This document shows positions 17,412 through 26,768 of a stretch of 64,000 nt of DNA, in pieces (position 1 is the first letter of the stretch; each line of letters opens with the position of its first letter). The stretch is taken from positions 124,001-188,000 of the forward strand of contig JBGAHD010000001.1 in assembly GCA_044226395.1 (NCBI GenBank), read 5' to 3'. The notes below the pieces were generated by a model. That model worked only from the letters and a program-made list of their open reading frames with translations. It made no database searches and had not been told where the DNA came from. The stretch comes from JBGAHD01 sp044226395. GTDB lineage: Bacteria; Pseudomonadota; Gammaproteobacteria; Xanthomonadales; Ahniellaceae. A program made the translations under genes and the position numbers.

Positions 17412-17439
17412 GCGCCGACCGCGCTCGCGAGGACCCCGC

Positions 17440-18204
17440 ATGAGCTCCCAAGACACCCTGATCGACATGCACGACATCACCAAGGTCTTCTTGACCGATG
17501 AGGTCGAGACCCATGCCCTGGCCGGCGTGCATTTCAACATTCGTCGCGGCGAGTACGTGTCGATCTCCGGGCCCTCGGGCTGCGGCAAGTCGACCTTGCT
17601 GTCGATCCTGGGCCTGCTCGACACGCCCACGCACGGCACCTACATGCTCAACGGCACGGCGGTGGAGAACATCGGCGTGGCCGATCGCGCGCGCATCCGC
17701 AATCGCGAGATCGGGTTCATCTTCCAGGCGTTCAATCTGATCGGCGATCTGAGCGTGTTCGAGAACGTCGAGCTGCCGCTGACCTATCGCGATGGCACGA
17801 CCAAGGCCGAACGTCGCGATCGCGTGCATGAAGCGCTCGAGCGCGTGGGCATGGCTCATCGTCTCAAGCACTATCCGGCGCAGTTGTCGGGCGGTCAGCA
17901 GCAGCGCGTGGCCGTGGCGCGCGCGCTGGTCGGCAAGCCGTCGATCCTGCTCGCCGACGAACCGACCGGTAACCTCGACTCCAAGAACGGCGAAGCCGTG
18001 ATGCAGTTGCTCGACGAGTTGCACAAGGCCGGCGCCACCGTGTGCATGGTCACGCATGATCCGCGTTACGCCGAATTCGCGCAGCGCAAGATCTTCATGT
18101 TCGACGGTCGCGTGGTCGACGAGGAAACCCTGCATCGCCTGCGCAGCGAGGAAGACGCGCGTTTGTTCAAGCGCTCCACGCCATCCGCGCAAGCCACGGC
18201 CTGA
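17440..18204 (+). CDS. ABC transporter ATPase (MacB/LolD type), canonical
   Basis: A 254-residue ATP-binding subunit. Walker A GPSGCGKST (about residues 46-54), Q-loop FIFQAFNL, signature LSGGQQQRVAVARA, Walker B ILLADEP with catalytic Glu, D-loop GNLDS and switch histidine VTHDP are all intact. Family members energise FtsX-like permeases that do mechanical work on periplasmic adaptors (MacB) or lipoproteins (LolCDE). AGGA lies before the ATG. The gene is followed after 5 nt by a permease gene. A second, less canonical ATPase gene lies at the other end of the permease pair. Confidence 0.94.
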   Translation: MSSQDTLIDMHDITKVFLTDEVETHALAGVHFNIRRGEYVSISGPSGCGKSTLLSILGLLDTPTHGTYMLNGTAVENIGVADRARIRNREIGFIFQAFNLIGDLSVFENVELPLTYRDGTTKAERRDRVHEALERVGMAHRLKHYPAQLSGGQQQRVAVARALVGKPSILLADEPTGNLDSKNGEAVMQLLDELHKAGATVCMVTHDPRYAEFAQRKIFMFDGRVVDEETLHRLRSEEDARLFKRSTPSAQATA

Positions 18205-18209
18205 GCGCC

Positions 18210-20615
18210 ATGACCAGCCTGATCCTTCGCACCACGCTGCGCCGTCTGTGGCGCACGCCGGCGTTCTGCGCGCTGTTGATCGTGTTGATCGCCGGAACGA
18301 TCGCGGTCAATGCCGCGGTCGGCGGCGCGATTTACGCGTCGCGCTGGAAGCCATTGCCGTATCCCGAGTCCGATCGGTTGATGGCGTTCAAGGTCAATCT
18401 GGAAAAGTTCGGATTCGTCATGGGCGCCTCGTTCGCGGTGTTCGACGAACTCGCGGCCGATACCGACACTTTTGACTCGGTCGCGGCTTACGCGCCGAAC
18501 TCGACCACGATGCGCGTGAGCGATGGCGATCCGTGGCAGATGCTCGCGGTGACGGCCAATTTGCCGGCGACGCTCGGCCTGGCGCCGCTGCGTGGCACGT
18601 CGCTCGACGCGAACGTGCCCGATGGCGTGGTGATTTCGTATCACGCGTGGCAGACGCGCCTGGGCGCGGACCCCGCGGTCGTGGGGCGCACGATCGCGCT
18701 GCGCGATGGCGCCAAGCGCGTGCTCGGCGTGATGCCGCCGGACTTCGCGTTCCCCGACACCAAGATCGAAGCCTGGTATCCGCTCGCGCGACCTTCGGCC
18801 GACGCCATTGCCGCCGCGCAGGGTTCGGTCGGCGATCTGGAGATGATCGGTCGAATCAAGCCGGGCAAGACCTTCGTCGAGGCCGCTGGTCGCTACACGA
18901 ATCTACTCGCGACCAACGCGGGCCTCGCGCAGATGCGCGCGGCGACGGGTCTCAAGGCCGAGCCCTTGCCGCTGCGCGACCTGTGGCGCAATGAAGGGCT
19001 GCGCTCGCTGTATCTGCTGCAATGGGCGGCGCTGCTGCTGTTCGTGGTCGTGGCGGCGAATCTGATCAACCTGGTGCTGGAACGCACCTTGCGTCGCGGT
19101 CGTGAGTTGGCCGTGCGCAGCGCGCTGGGCGCGAGTCGCGCGGAAGGCCTGATGCAAGCCGGGCTCGAAGTGGCCGTGCTCGCCGCGATCGGTTCGGTGA
19201 TCGGCTTGTGCACTACTCCGTGGGGTTTGAATCTGCTGCGCGAGCAGCGGTTGTTGCCGCGCGAGCTGCCGTTCGATTTGGGTCTCGACATCGCTGGCTT
19301 CATCACGGCCGGTGCCTTGTTGACGTTACTGGTGCTCGCCGCCGTGTTCGCCGCGTGGTTGTTGCTGCGCGCCGACGGCATTGGTCGGCAATTGCAGACG
19401 CGCGCCGCCTCGTCGCGCGCCGGCCGCGTGCGCGCCATTCTGATCGTGGCGCAGATCGTGCTCACCACGGCCTTGCTTGGTGCTAGTGGCTTGCTGCTGC
19501 GCAGCGCCACGCGCTTGCTGGCCGAAGACGTGGGCTTCGATCGCGAGCGCGTGATCGTGTCCGATGTCGATCTCGATCCGGAGAGTCAGGGTCCGCGCAA
19601 ACCCGATGCCAATACCAGCGCGCTGTACCGCGCGCGCGTCGAGCGGCTACGACAAGTCTTGGCGGCTCTGCCCGGCATCGAGCGCGTGAGCACCACCAAC
19701 ATGGCGCCGTTCACGCAGTCGGAGTCGGTGTCGAACCTGACCGCGCCCGATGGCACCGATGTGCAGGCGCGCATGTTCAATGTCGGCGCGGAGTTCGCCA
19801 CGACCCTGGGCGCGCGCCTCATCGCTGGTCGCGATATCTCGCCGCAGGATGCCGAAGGCCTGACCGCGCTCGTCGATCGTCAGTTCGTGCGTCGCTATCT
19901 GGGCGATCGACCGCCCGAGACCGCGGTCGGCCAGACCTTCAAGATGACTGACAATGATGCCGACGCGCCGCGCGAGATCACCATCGTCGGCGTCATCGCC
20001 ACGTTCAAGCATCGCGCGCTCGACGAGAATGACCCCATGGCCTCGATCTTCGTGCGTCGCGATCCGGCGATGCCGCAGATCGTGTACATGCTGCGCACCG
20101 CGCCGGGCGCGTTCCCGGCGGCGGCGACGGTATCGCGCGCGCTGACGCAGGCTGACCCGGGCGTCGCGGTGCGCAGTTCGATGGCGCTCACGGGCCTGAT
20201 CGCGCGTTCGGTCGAGGAGCGTCAAGCGGTGATTCGCGCGATCGGCGCGTTCGCCTTCGCGACCTTGTTACTCGCGGGCGTGGGTCTGTATGCCCTGATG
20301 GCCTTCGCCGTGCGTCGTCGCTTCAACGAATGGGGCGTGCGCCTGGCGCTGGGCGCGACGCCCGCGCGCGTGCGCGGCCAAGTGGTGGGCGAGGGCATGC
20401 GGCTCGCGGCGTGGGGCTTGGTCGCGGGCGCCTTCGTCGGCGTGGTGCTGGCGTGGAGCGCGCTGGGCGGTCTGTACAAGACCATGCCCTACGACCCGGT
20501 GACGTGGATTGTCGTGGCGGCGCTGGTATTGACCGCGATGTTGCTCGGCTGCTGGCGCCCCGCGCAACAGGCGGCGCGCACATCGCCGCAACAGTGTCTG
20601 CGCGAAGAAGCTTGA
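18210..20615 (+). CDS. ABC transporter permease with FtsX/MacB domains, first
   Basis: An 801-residue permease with duplicated architecture. It has an N-terminal helix (about residues 17-38), a periplasmic MacB_PCD-like domain, three helices near residues 270-390, a linker helix near 410-430, a second periplasmic domain and three C-terminal helices (about 675-790) ending in the FtsX pattern RRRFNEWGVRLALGATPARV. This double-FtsX layout is the one seen in the acidobacterial-type duplicated permeases as well as xanthomonad exporters. It sits between two ATPase genes and beside a second permease of equal length, so a heteromeric exporter is likely. Substrate unknown; antimicrobial or toxic metabolites are the usual guess for MacB relatives. 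Confidence 0.88.
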   Translation: MTSLILRTTLRRLWRTPAFCALLIVLIAGTIAVNAAVGGAIYASRWKPLPYPESDRLMAFKVNLEKFGFVMGASFAVFDELAADTDTFDSVAAYAPNSTTMRVSDGDPWQMLAVTANLPATLGLAPLRGTSLDANVPDGVVISYHAWQTRLGADPAVVGRTIALRDGAKRVLGVMPPDFAFPDTKIEAWYPLARPSADAIAAAQGSVGDLEMIGRIKPGKTFVEAAGRYTNLLATNAGLAQMRAATGLKAEPLPLRDLWRNEGLRSLYLLQWAALLLFVVVAANLINLVLERTLRRGRELAVRSALGASRAEGLMQAGLEVAVLAAIGSVIGLCTTPWGLNLLREQRLLPRELPFDLGLDIAGFITAGALLTLLVLAAVFAAWLLLRADGIGRQLQTRAASSRAGRVRAILIVAQIVLTTALLGASGLLLRSATRLLAEDVGFDRERVIVSDVDLDPESQGPRKPDANTSALYRARVERLRQVLAALPGIERVSTTNMAPFTQSESVSNLTAPDGTDVQARMFNVGAEFATTLGARLIAGRDISPQDAEGLTALVDRQFVRRYLGDRPPETAVGQTFKMTDNDADAPREITIVGVIATFKHRALDENDPMASIFVRRDPAMPQIVYMLRTAPGAFPAAATVSRALTQADPGVAVRSSMALTGLIARSVEERQAVIRAIGAFAFATLLLAGVGLYALMAFAVRRRFNEWGVRLALGATPARVRGQVVGEGMRLAAWGLVAGAFVGVVLAWSALGGLYKTMPYDPVTWIVVAALVLTAMLLGCWRPAQQAARTSPQQCLREEA

Positions 20616-20625
20616 GGACGTGTCC

Positions 20626-23028
20626 ATGATCAAGTGGCCGAAGAATCTGTCGTTGTGGATCGGCGCGGTGTTGAGCTTGAGCCTCGCGCTCGGCGCGGCC
20701 GCGACCGTGTTCGGCATCGTCGACGCGGTGCTGTTGCGCCCGCTGCCGTATCCCGCGCAGGAACAGATCATGCGCGTGGAGCGCGCGCAGGGACCGCAAC
20801 GCATCGGTCCGCCGGTGTCGGCGCCGGCGTTTCTCGACATCGCGCGCGATCAGGATGTGTTCGCGCATTTGGGCGCGGTCAGCCCGGTGCCGGTGGTGCT
20901 GCAAGGCGGGGGTGGCGCGGAGCGTCTGCTCGGCGCCGAAGTCACGGGCGATTGGTTCGCGGTGATGGGTCTGCCCGCGGCGACGGGGCGCTTGCTCAAC
21001 CCCGGCGATGACGCGGCCGACGCGCCCTTGGTCGCGGTCTTGTCGAACGCCGAGTGGCAGCGTCGCTTTGGCGGCTCGCCGCAGGCGATTGGCGCGACGC
21101 TGATGCTCGATGGTCAGGCGCACACGATCGTTGGTGTCGCTTCGCCCGACCTTCGTCTGCCGGGTGGCGCGGTGCTGGCCAAGTCGGCGCAACTGCATCG
21201 CGCGGATCGCGGTCGCGGCAACAACTATCTGTTGATGACGGGGCGACTAAAGCCTGGCGTGTCGCAAGAGCAGGCGCAGCGCCAGATGAGCGCCATTGGT
21301 CAGCGCCTGGCGTCAACGTTCCCGGACAATCACGCGGAGCTGGATTTTCAGGTGCGCTCGCTCGTCGACCTGGTCACCGCCGGCACGCGCGACGTGGTCG
21401 GCACGCTGGGCGCGGCGATTGGCTTGCTGCTGATCGTCGGTGGCGCGAGCTTCGCCAATCTGCTGTTGGCGCGCACGGCCGCGCGGCGACGTGAGTTCGC
21501 GACCAAGGCCGCGCTCGGCGCGAGCGCCGCGCAACTCGCGCGTCAGGTGTTCGGCGAGGCGCTGCTGCTGGTCGGCGCGGCCACGATCGTGGGCCTGATC
21601 TTCGGCGCATTGGGCTTGCGCTGGATGATGCAAGTCGCGCCGCCGTGGTTGCCGCGTCCGGAGACGCTGGGCCTGTCGGGCACGAGCTTGATCATGACCC
21701 TTGTCGTGGCGAGCCTCGTGCTGACGATCTGCGCGGCGCTGCCGGCGTGGCGCGCGGGCCGTGGTCGTTTCGCCGATGCCTTGCGCGCGGGTCAGCGCGG
21801 TGGGCTCGATCGCGCGGGTCAGCGGTTGCGTCGTGGCCTCGTGGTGGCGCAGATCGCCTTGTCGTGCGTGCTCTTGATCGGCGCGGGCCTGCTCACCGAA
21901 AGTCTGCGTCGCGTGCTCGAGCAAAGCCCGGGCTTCGATCCGAAGGGCCTGATCAGCCTGCGCATGAATTTTCCTGAAGAAGCCGTGGCCGATTTCGGCG
22001 GCGGCGACAGCGATGAAGGACGCGCCAAAATCGCGCGCGGCGTGGCCTTGATCAAGCGCATCGAGGCCGACGTCGGCGCGATCCCCGGTGTCACCGGCGC
22101 GGGTTTCACCTGGAACGTGCCCATCGTCGATGGCAGCGGTCACAACGGCGATTACTATCTGGCCAGCGAGCCCGTGCCCGAGCCGGGCAAGTATCCGCTG
22201 GTCGAGTTCCAACTCGTCACGCCCGGCTATTTCCGCGCGATGGGCATCTCGACCCTGGCGGGTGCCGCGCTCGAAGATAATCCCGCGATCGACGGCGAGC
22301 CGCTGGTGCTGGTCAATCAAGCGCTCGCCGATCGTCATGCCGACGCGCAGCGCGTGATCGGCGACAGCGTGGTGTGGAGCGATCGCAATCAACGCATCGT
22401 CGGCGTGGTCGGCGATGTGCGTCAGAACGATCTCGAGGCCAAGCCATTGCCGGAGATGTATCTCTCGGCGTATCAGCTGGGACTGCTCGGCGAGATGGCC
22501 CTGGTCGTGCGCGCGCAAGGCGATGCCGAACAGACCGTCACCCAGATTCGCGAAGCCGTGCGTCGCATCAATCCGGCCATTCCCGTGCACAGCGTCGAAA
22601 GCCTCGACGCCGCCTTGACGCGCACCACCGCCGAGCGTCGCTTGCTGATGTACGTGATGCAGTTCTTCGCGCTGACGGCGCTGGCGATCGCGGTCGTGGG
22701 TCTGTATGCCGTGTTCGCCGACTCGGTCGCGCAACGCACCAGTGAGTTCGGCGTGCGCCTCGCGCTGGGTGGCACGCGTCGACGCGTGATCGGCACGGTC
22801 ACGCGCGAAGGCTCGCGCTTGCTGCTGCTGGGTCTGGCGCTAGGCCTCGTGAGCGCGCTGGCGGGCGCCAGCGTCTTGAGCTCGCGCCTGTTCGGCGTCA
22901 GCACCTGGGAGCCGATGGTGTACCTGTGTATCTTGATCCTGATGGGCATCGCGACCTTGGTCAGCGTGCTCATCCCCGCGTGGCAGGCCTCGCGCGTGCA
23001 GCCCACGCAAGCCCTGCGTTACGAGTGA
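20626..23028 (+). CDS. ABC transporter permease with FtsX/MacB domains, second
   Basis: An 800-residue permease with the same double-FtsX layout as its neighbour. It has an N-terminal helix, a periplasmic domain, three helices around 265-375, a linker helix with RRGLVVAQIALSCVLLIGAG, a second periplasmic domain and three C-terminal helices ending in SEFGVRLALGGTRRRV. I start at the ATG at 20626, which has GAGG 8 nt upstream; a GTG two codons earlier would be too close to that site. The two permeases differ clearly in sequence, so they look like ancient paralogues forming a heterodimer, not a recent duplication. Confidence 0.88.
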   Translation: MIKWPKNLSLWIGAVLSLSLALGAAATVFGIVDAVLLRPLPYPAQEQIMRVERAQGPQRIGPPVSAPAFLDIARDQDVFAHLGAVSPVPVVLQGGGGAERLLGAEVTGDWFAVMGLPAATGRLLNPGDDAADAPLVAVLSNAEWQRRFGGSPQAIGATLMLDGQAHTIVGVASPDLRLPGGAVLAKSAQLHRADRGRGNNYLLMTGRLKPGVSQEQAQRQMSAIGQRLASTFPDNHAELDFQVRSLVDLVTAGTRDVVGTLGAAIGLLLIVGGASFANLLLARTAARRREFATKAALGASAAQLARQVFGEALLLVGAATIVGLIFGALGLRWMMQVAPPWLPRPETLGLSGTSLIMTLVVASLVLTICAALPAWRAGRGRFADALRAGQRGGLDRAGQRLRRGLVVAQIALSCVLLIGAGLLTESLRRVLEQSPGFDPKGLISLRMNFPEEAVADFGGGDSDEGRAKIARGVALIKRIEADVGAIPGVTGAGFTWNVPIVDGSGHNGDYYLASEPVPEPGKYPLVEFQLVTPGYFRAMGISTLAGAALEDNPAIDGEPLVLVNQALADRHADAQRVIGDSVVWSDRNQRIVGVVGDVRQNDLEAKPLPEMYLSAYQLGLLGEMALVVRAQGDAEQTVTQIREAVRRINPAIPVHSVESLDAALTRTTAERRLLMYVMQFFALTALAIAVVGLYAVFADSVAQRTSEFGVRLALGGTRRRVIGTVTREGSRLLLLGLALGLVSALAGASVLSSRLFGVSTWEPMVYLCILILMGIATLVSVLIPAWQASRVQPTQALRYE

Positions 23029-23037
23029 GCCTTCGAC

Positions 23038-23706
23038 ATGATTGAATTGAAACAAATCGACAAGTCCTATCCGCTGGCCGGTGGCCGCAGCTGGGTGTTG
23101 CGCAAGGTCGACTTGAGCATCGCGAAGGGCGAATTCGTCAGCATCGTCGGGCCTTCGGGTTCGGGCAAGAGCTCGCTGCTCGCGATCATGGGCCTGATGG
23201 ATGGTGAGTTCGAGGGCGAGTATCGCCTCGACGGCCAAGCCATCGCGCCGCTCAATCCCAAGCAGCGTCAGGCCTTGTCGCGCGAGAAGCTCGGTTTCAT
23301 CTTTCAGCACTATCACCTGATCGACGATCTGACCGTGGCCGAGAATCTGGAACTGCCGCTGTCGTATCGCGATGTGCCCACCAGCGAACGCCGCGCGCGC
23401 GTGGCCGATCTGCTCGATCGCTTTCAGATCGTGGGCAAGAAGGATCTCTATCCGCGTCAGCTCTCGGGTGGCCAGCAGCAGTTGGTCGCGGTGGCGCGCG
23501 CGGTGATCTCGCGGCCGTCGGTGCTGTTGGCCGATGAACCCACGGGCGCGCTGCATTCGGATCAAGGTCGCATGATCATGCAGCTGCTCGGCGAGCTTCA
23601 TCGCGATGGCACGACCATCGTGCAGGTCACGCACAATCCCGAGTTCGCCGCCTGCGCCAGCCGCACCGTCGAGTTGTTCGACGGCTGGCTCAAGCCGCGC
23701 GCCTGA
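23038..23706 (+). CDS. ABC transporter ATPase, second, with variant D-loop
   Basis: A 222-residue ATP-binding subunit closely related to the first one. Walker [11 protein letters not shown]-loop FIFQHYHL and Walker B VLLADEP are intact. The signature reads [14 protein letters not shown] (Leu where most relatives have Arg), the D-loop reads GALHS instead of GNLDS, and the switch region is VTHNP. The D-loop aspartate normally contacts the opposite ATP site, so a heterodimer of the two ATPases would be asymmetric. It lies 9 nt after the second permease and ends the transport part of the operon. Confidence 0.92.
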   Translation: MIELKQIDKSYPLAGGRSWVLRKVDLSIAKGEFVSIVGPSGSGKSSLLAIMGLMDGEFEGEYRLDGQAIAPLNPKQRQALSREKLGFIFQHYHLIDDLTVAENLELPLSYRDVPTSERRARVADLLDRFQIVGKKDLYPRQLSGGQQQLVAVARAVISRPSVLLADEPTGALHSDQGRMIMQLLGELHRDGTTIVQVTHNPEFAACASRTVELFDGWLKPRA

Positions 23707-23730
23707 CGCGATAGCCGATATCATCGCGAC

Positions 23731-25119
23731 ATGACTTCCGCATCGAACCTGCCCATCCTCGTCGCCGACGATCAGCGCGACGTGCTCGAAGCTTTGCGCC
23801 TGCTGCTCAAGGCCGAAGGCCTGGTCGCCGTGCCCGTGACCAGTCCCGACGAAGCGCTGGAAGCGATTCGCACGCGCGAGTTCGGCGCGGTGCTGATGGA
23901 TCTGAACTACACGCGCGACACGACCTCGGGCCAGGAAGGCCTGGACCTGATCACGCGTCTGCGCGCGCTCGACGCCGAAGTGCCGATCGTGGTCATGACC
24001 GCCTGGGGCACGATCGATCTGGCCGTGCGTGCGTTGCAAGCCGGCGCCGGCGATTTCATCGAGAAGCCCTGGGAGAACCAGCGGCTGATTTCCGTGCTGC
24101 GCAATCAGCTCGCGCTCGGCGCCGCGCGTCGGCGTGAGCGTCGTCTGCTGCGCGAGAACGAAATCCTGCGCGGCAATGACGACGGCGAGTTCGTGGCCGA
24201 ATCGCGCGCCATGCAGCCGGTGATCGAGATGATCCGTCGCGTCGCGCCTTCGGACGCGAACGTGCTGATCCTGGGCGAGAACGGTACGGGCAAGGGCGTG
24301 ATCGCGCAATTGCTTCATCGCAACTCGCGGCGCGCCGATCGCGCCTTCGTCAAGGTCAACATGGGCGGTATCGCCGAGACCGTGTTCGAAAGCGAGATGT
24401 TCGGCCACGTGCGCGGCGCCTTCACCGACGCCAAGAGCGATCGGGTAGGGCGCTTCGAGCTCGCCGATGAGGGCACCTTGTTTCTCGACGAGATCGGCAA
24501 TATTCCCTTGTCGCAGCAACCGAAGTTGTTGCGTGTGCTCGAGGATGGCGAACTCGAACGCCTGGGTTCATCGCGCACGCTGCGCGTGAACGTGCGCGTG
24601 GTGTCGGCGACCAATGCCGAACTCGCGGCCGATGTCGCGCGCGGGCATTTTCGCAAGGACTTGCTGTTTCGCCTCAATACGGTCGAGATCCGTCTGCCCG
24701 CGTTGCGCGAGCGACGTGAAGATCTGGTGCCGATGGCGCGACGCTTCCTCGCGCGTTTCGGCGCGCGCTATGGCAAGCCGGAGCTGCGCCTGTCGCCGTC
24801 GGCCGAGCGCGATCTGGCGCAATACGCTTGGCCCGGCAATGTGCGCGAGCTGTCCCACGTGATCGAACGCGCGGTGCTGCTGAGCGCCGGCGCGACCATC
24901 GACACGCTCGACTTCTCCCTGCCGCAGGCCCAGCCTTCGGCCGAGGGCACGGCCGAACTCGACAGCCTCACGCTCGATCAGGCCGAGGAGCGCATGGTCC
25001 GCCGCGCGCTGGATCGCGCCGAGGGCAATGTTCAGCGCGCCGCCGAAGCCCTGGGCTTGTCGCGCGCCGCGCTGTATCGTCGCCTGGAGAAATTCGGGAT
25101 GCGCACGCCCGAGGAATGA
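23731..25119 (+). CDS. NtrC-family sigma-54-dependent response regulator
   Basis: A 462-residue activator with receiver (residues 8-120, phospho-acceptor Asp57), AAA+ domain (about 147-375; Walker A GENGTGKG, Walker [12 protein letters not shown]-finger region) and a Fis-type helix-turn-helix at the C-terminus ([22 protein letters not shown]). The sigma-54-contacting loop reads GAFTDA at residues 229-234 instead of GAFTGA. It directly follows the exporter genes and precedes the cognate kinase. With a consensus sigma-54 promoter and paired dyads ahead of the operon, it should activate its own transport genes. Confidence 0.94.
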   Translation: MTSASNLPILVADDQRDVLEALRLLLKAEGLVAVPVTSPDEALEAIRTREFGAVLMDLNYTRDTTSGQEGLDLITRLRALDAEVPIVVMTAWGTIDLAVRALQAGAGDFIEKPWENQRLISVLRNQLALGAARRRERRLLRENEILRGNDDGEFVAESRAMQPVIEMIRRVAPSDANVLILGENGTGKGVIAQLLHRNSRRADRAFVKVNMGGIAETVFESEMFGHVRGAFTDAKSDRVGRFELADEGTLFLDEIGNIPLSQQPKLLRVLEDGELERLGSSRTLRVNVRVVSATNAELAADVARGHFRKDLLFRLNTVEIRLPALRERREDLVPMARRFLARFGARYGKPELRLSPSAERDLAQYAWPGNVRELSHVIERAVLLSAGATIDTLDFSLPQAQPSAEGTAELDSLTLDQAEERMVRRALDRAEGNVQRAAEALGLSRAALYRRLEKFGMRTPEE

Positions 25120-25153
25120 GGCCGATCGCGCCGCGCGATCGACGGAGACGGTG

Positions 25154-26521
25154 ATGGCGTCAACGCCGCGCAGCGCGCGACTCAACTTCGAAGCCCGCGT
25201 CTTGCTGGGCGCCATGCTCGTGGCCACGCCGGCGCTGCTGGGCCTGCTGGGGCTCGCGTGGTGGGTCGAGCCCAATGTCTCGCGCTGGTTGCCTTGGGCC
25301 TTTCCCGTGCTGTTGCTGACCTTTGGTCTCGCGTGGCGCCTGCGTCAGTCCGTCGCCTATCCGCTATACACCGTGTCGAATCTGCTCGAGGCCCTGCGCG
25401 AAGGCGACTACAGCCTGCGCGGTTCGCGCGCGCGTCGCGGCGATGCCATCGGCGAAGTGATCTGGGAGGTCAACGCGCTCGGCCGCACGCTGCGCGAGCA
25501 ACGCCTCAAGGTCGAGGAAACCCTGGCGCTGCTGACCAAGGTCCTGCAATCGATCGATCTCGCGCTGTTCGCGTTCGATCACGAGGATCGTCTGCGCCTG
25601 ATCAATCCCGCTGGCGAGCGTTTGTTGCAGGTCACGAGCGAAGCGGCGATCGGTCGCACGGCCGCCGAACTCGATCTGGTCGATTGCCTGGCGGTGCAGG
25701 GCGCGGCCACGGTGCGTCGCAGTTTCGGCGGCAATGGCGGGTCCTTCGAAGTGCGTCGCGCGACCTTTCGCGAAAGCGGTATGCCGCATCAACTCGTGGT
25801 GATCACCGACTTGAGTCGCGCCTTGCGCGAGGAAGAACGCGCCGCCTGGCAACGCCTGATCCGCGTGCTCGGTCATGAGCTCAACAACTCACTCGCCCCA
25901 ATCAAGTCCATGGCCGGCACGCTCGCCAGCCTGATCGCGCGCGAACCCTTGCCCGGTGACTGGCGCGATGATGTGCGCAGCGGTTTGCAAGTCATCGGCG
26001 ATCGTTCCGAGGCGCTGACGCGTTTCATGCTCGGCTATACCACGCTCGCGCGCCTGCCACCGCCCGTGCGCCGCGAAGTGGACTTGGGCCCCGTCATCGC
26101 CCGCGTCGCGCGCCTCGAACAACGCGTGCCCGTGCGCGTGCTCGACTGCGAACCGCTGCGCATTGACGTCGACCCCGACCAACTCGAGCAAGTGCTAATC
26201 AACCTCGTCAAGAACGGCGCCGAAGCCGCCATGCCCTTGCGCGGCGGCGTCGACCTGCGCTGGTCACGCCGCGGCGATCGCGCCGTGATCGAAGTGCTCG
26301 ACGAAGGCGCGGGCCTGGCGAACACCGAGAATCTGTTCGTGCCGTTCTTCACCACCAAGCCCGGAGGATCGGGCATTGGCCTCGTGCTCGCGCGGCAGAT
26401 CGTCGAGGCGCATGGCGGCGTGCTTCATTTGGGCAATCGCGCTGATCGAAGCGGCTGCGTCGTGCGCGTGGAGTTTCTGATCGGCATGGCTCAAACGACT
26501 CCGCGAACTACTGGTGGATAA
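25154..26521 (+). CDS. NtrB/NtrY-like sensor histidine kinase
   Basis: A 455-residue kinase. The start is the ATG at 25154 with GGAG 6 nt upstream; the frame is open further left but overlaps the regulator. Two N-terminal membrane helices (about residues 18-70) enclose almost no periplasmic loop. A HAMP-like stretch follows, then a PAS domain (about 135-240), a HisKA helix with LGHELNNSLAPIKSM carrying the phosphorylated His, and a HATPase domain (NLVKNGAEAAM, DEGAGL, GGSGIGLVLARQIVEAHGG). It is the likely partner of the NtrC-type regulator and senses a membrane or cytoplasmic signal. Confidence 0.93.
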   Translation: MASTPRSARLNFEARVLLGAMLVATPALLGLLGLAWWVEPNVSRWLPWAFPVLLLTFGLAWRLRQSVAYPLYTVSNLLEALREGDYSLRGSRARRGDAIGEVIWEVNALGRTLREQRLKVEETLALLTKVLQSIDLALFAFDHEDRLRLINPAGERLLQVTSEAAIGRTAAELDLVDCLAVQGAATVRRSFGGNGGSFEVRRATFRESGMPHQLVVITDLSRALREEERAAWQRLIRVLGHELNNSLAPIKSMAGTLASLIAREPLPGDWRDDVRSGLQVIGDRSEALTRFMLGYTTLARLPPPVRREVDLGPVIARVARLEQRVPVRVLDCEPLRIDVDPDQLEQVLINLVKNGAEAAMPLRGGVDLRWSRRGDRAVIEVLDEGAGLANTENLFVPFFTTKPGGSGIGLVLARQIVEAHGGVLHLGNRADRSGCVVRVEFLIGMAQTTPRTTGG

Positions 26522-26768
26522 TTGTCTCAGGCGTTCCAAAAGAAGCTACGCGTAGAAGTCCCGAAGGTCTTGAGAGTCAGAGTGCGCGTAGGATAGACAT
26601 TCCGCAGGCCTCTCCTGCGCGATTGTGCAATAGTGGTGAGTTGATCTGAGTCCTCTCTGGCCATAATGTTCCAGCGTGAAATGAATCTCACAGAGCATTG
26701 GGTGATTCGATTGCTCGTGTCCCATGTTGCGTTCGTACTGGCGTCAATTGCAGCGGAGGTCGCGTGTC

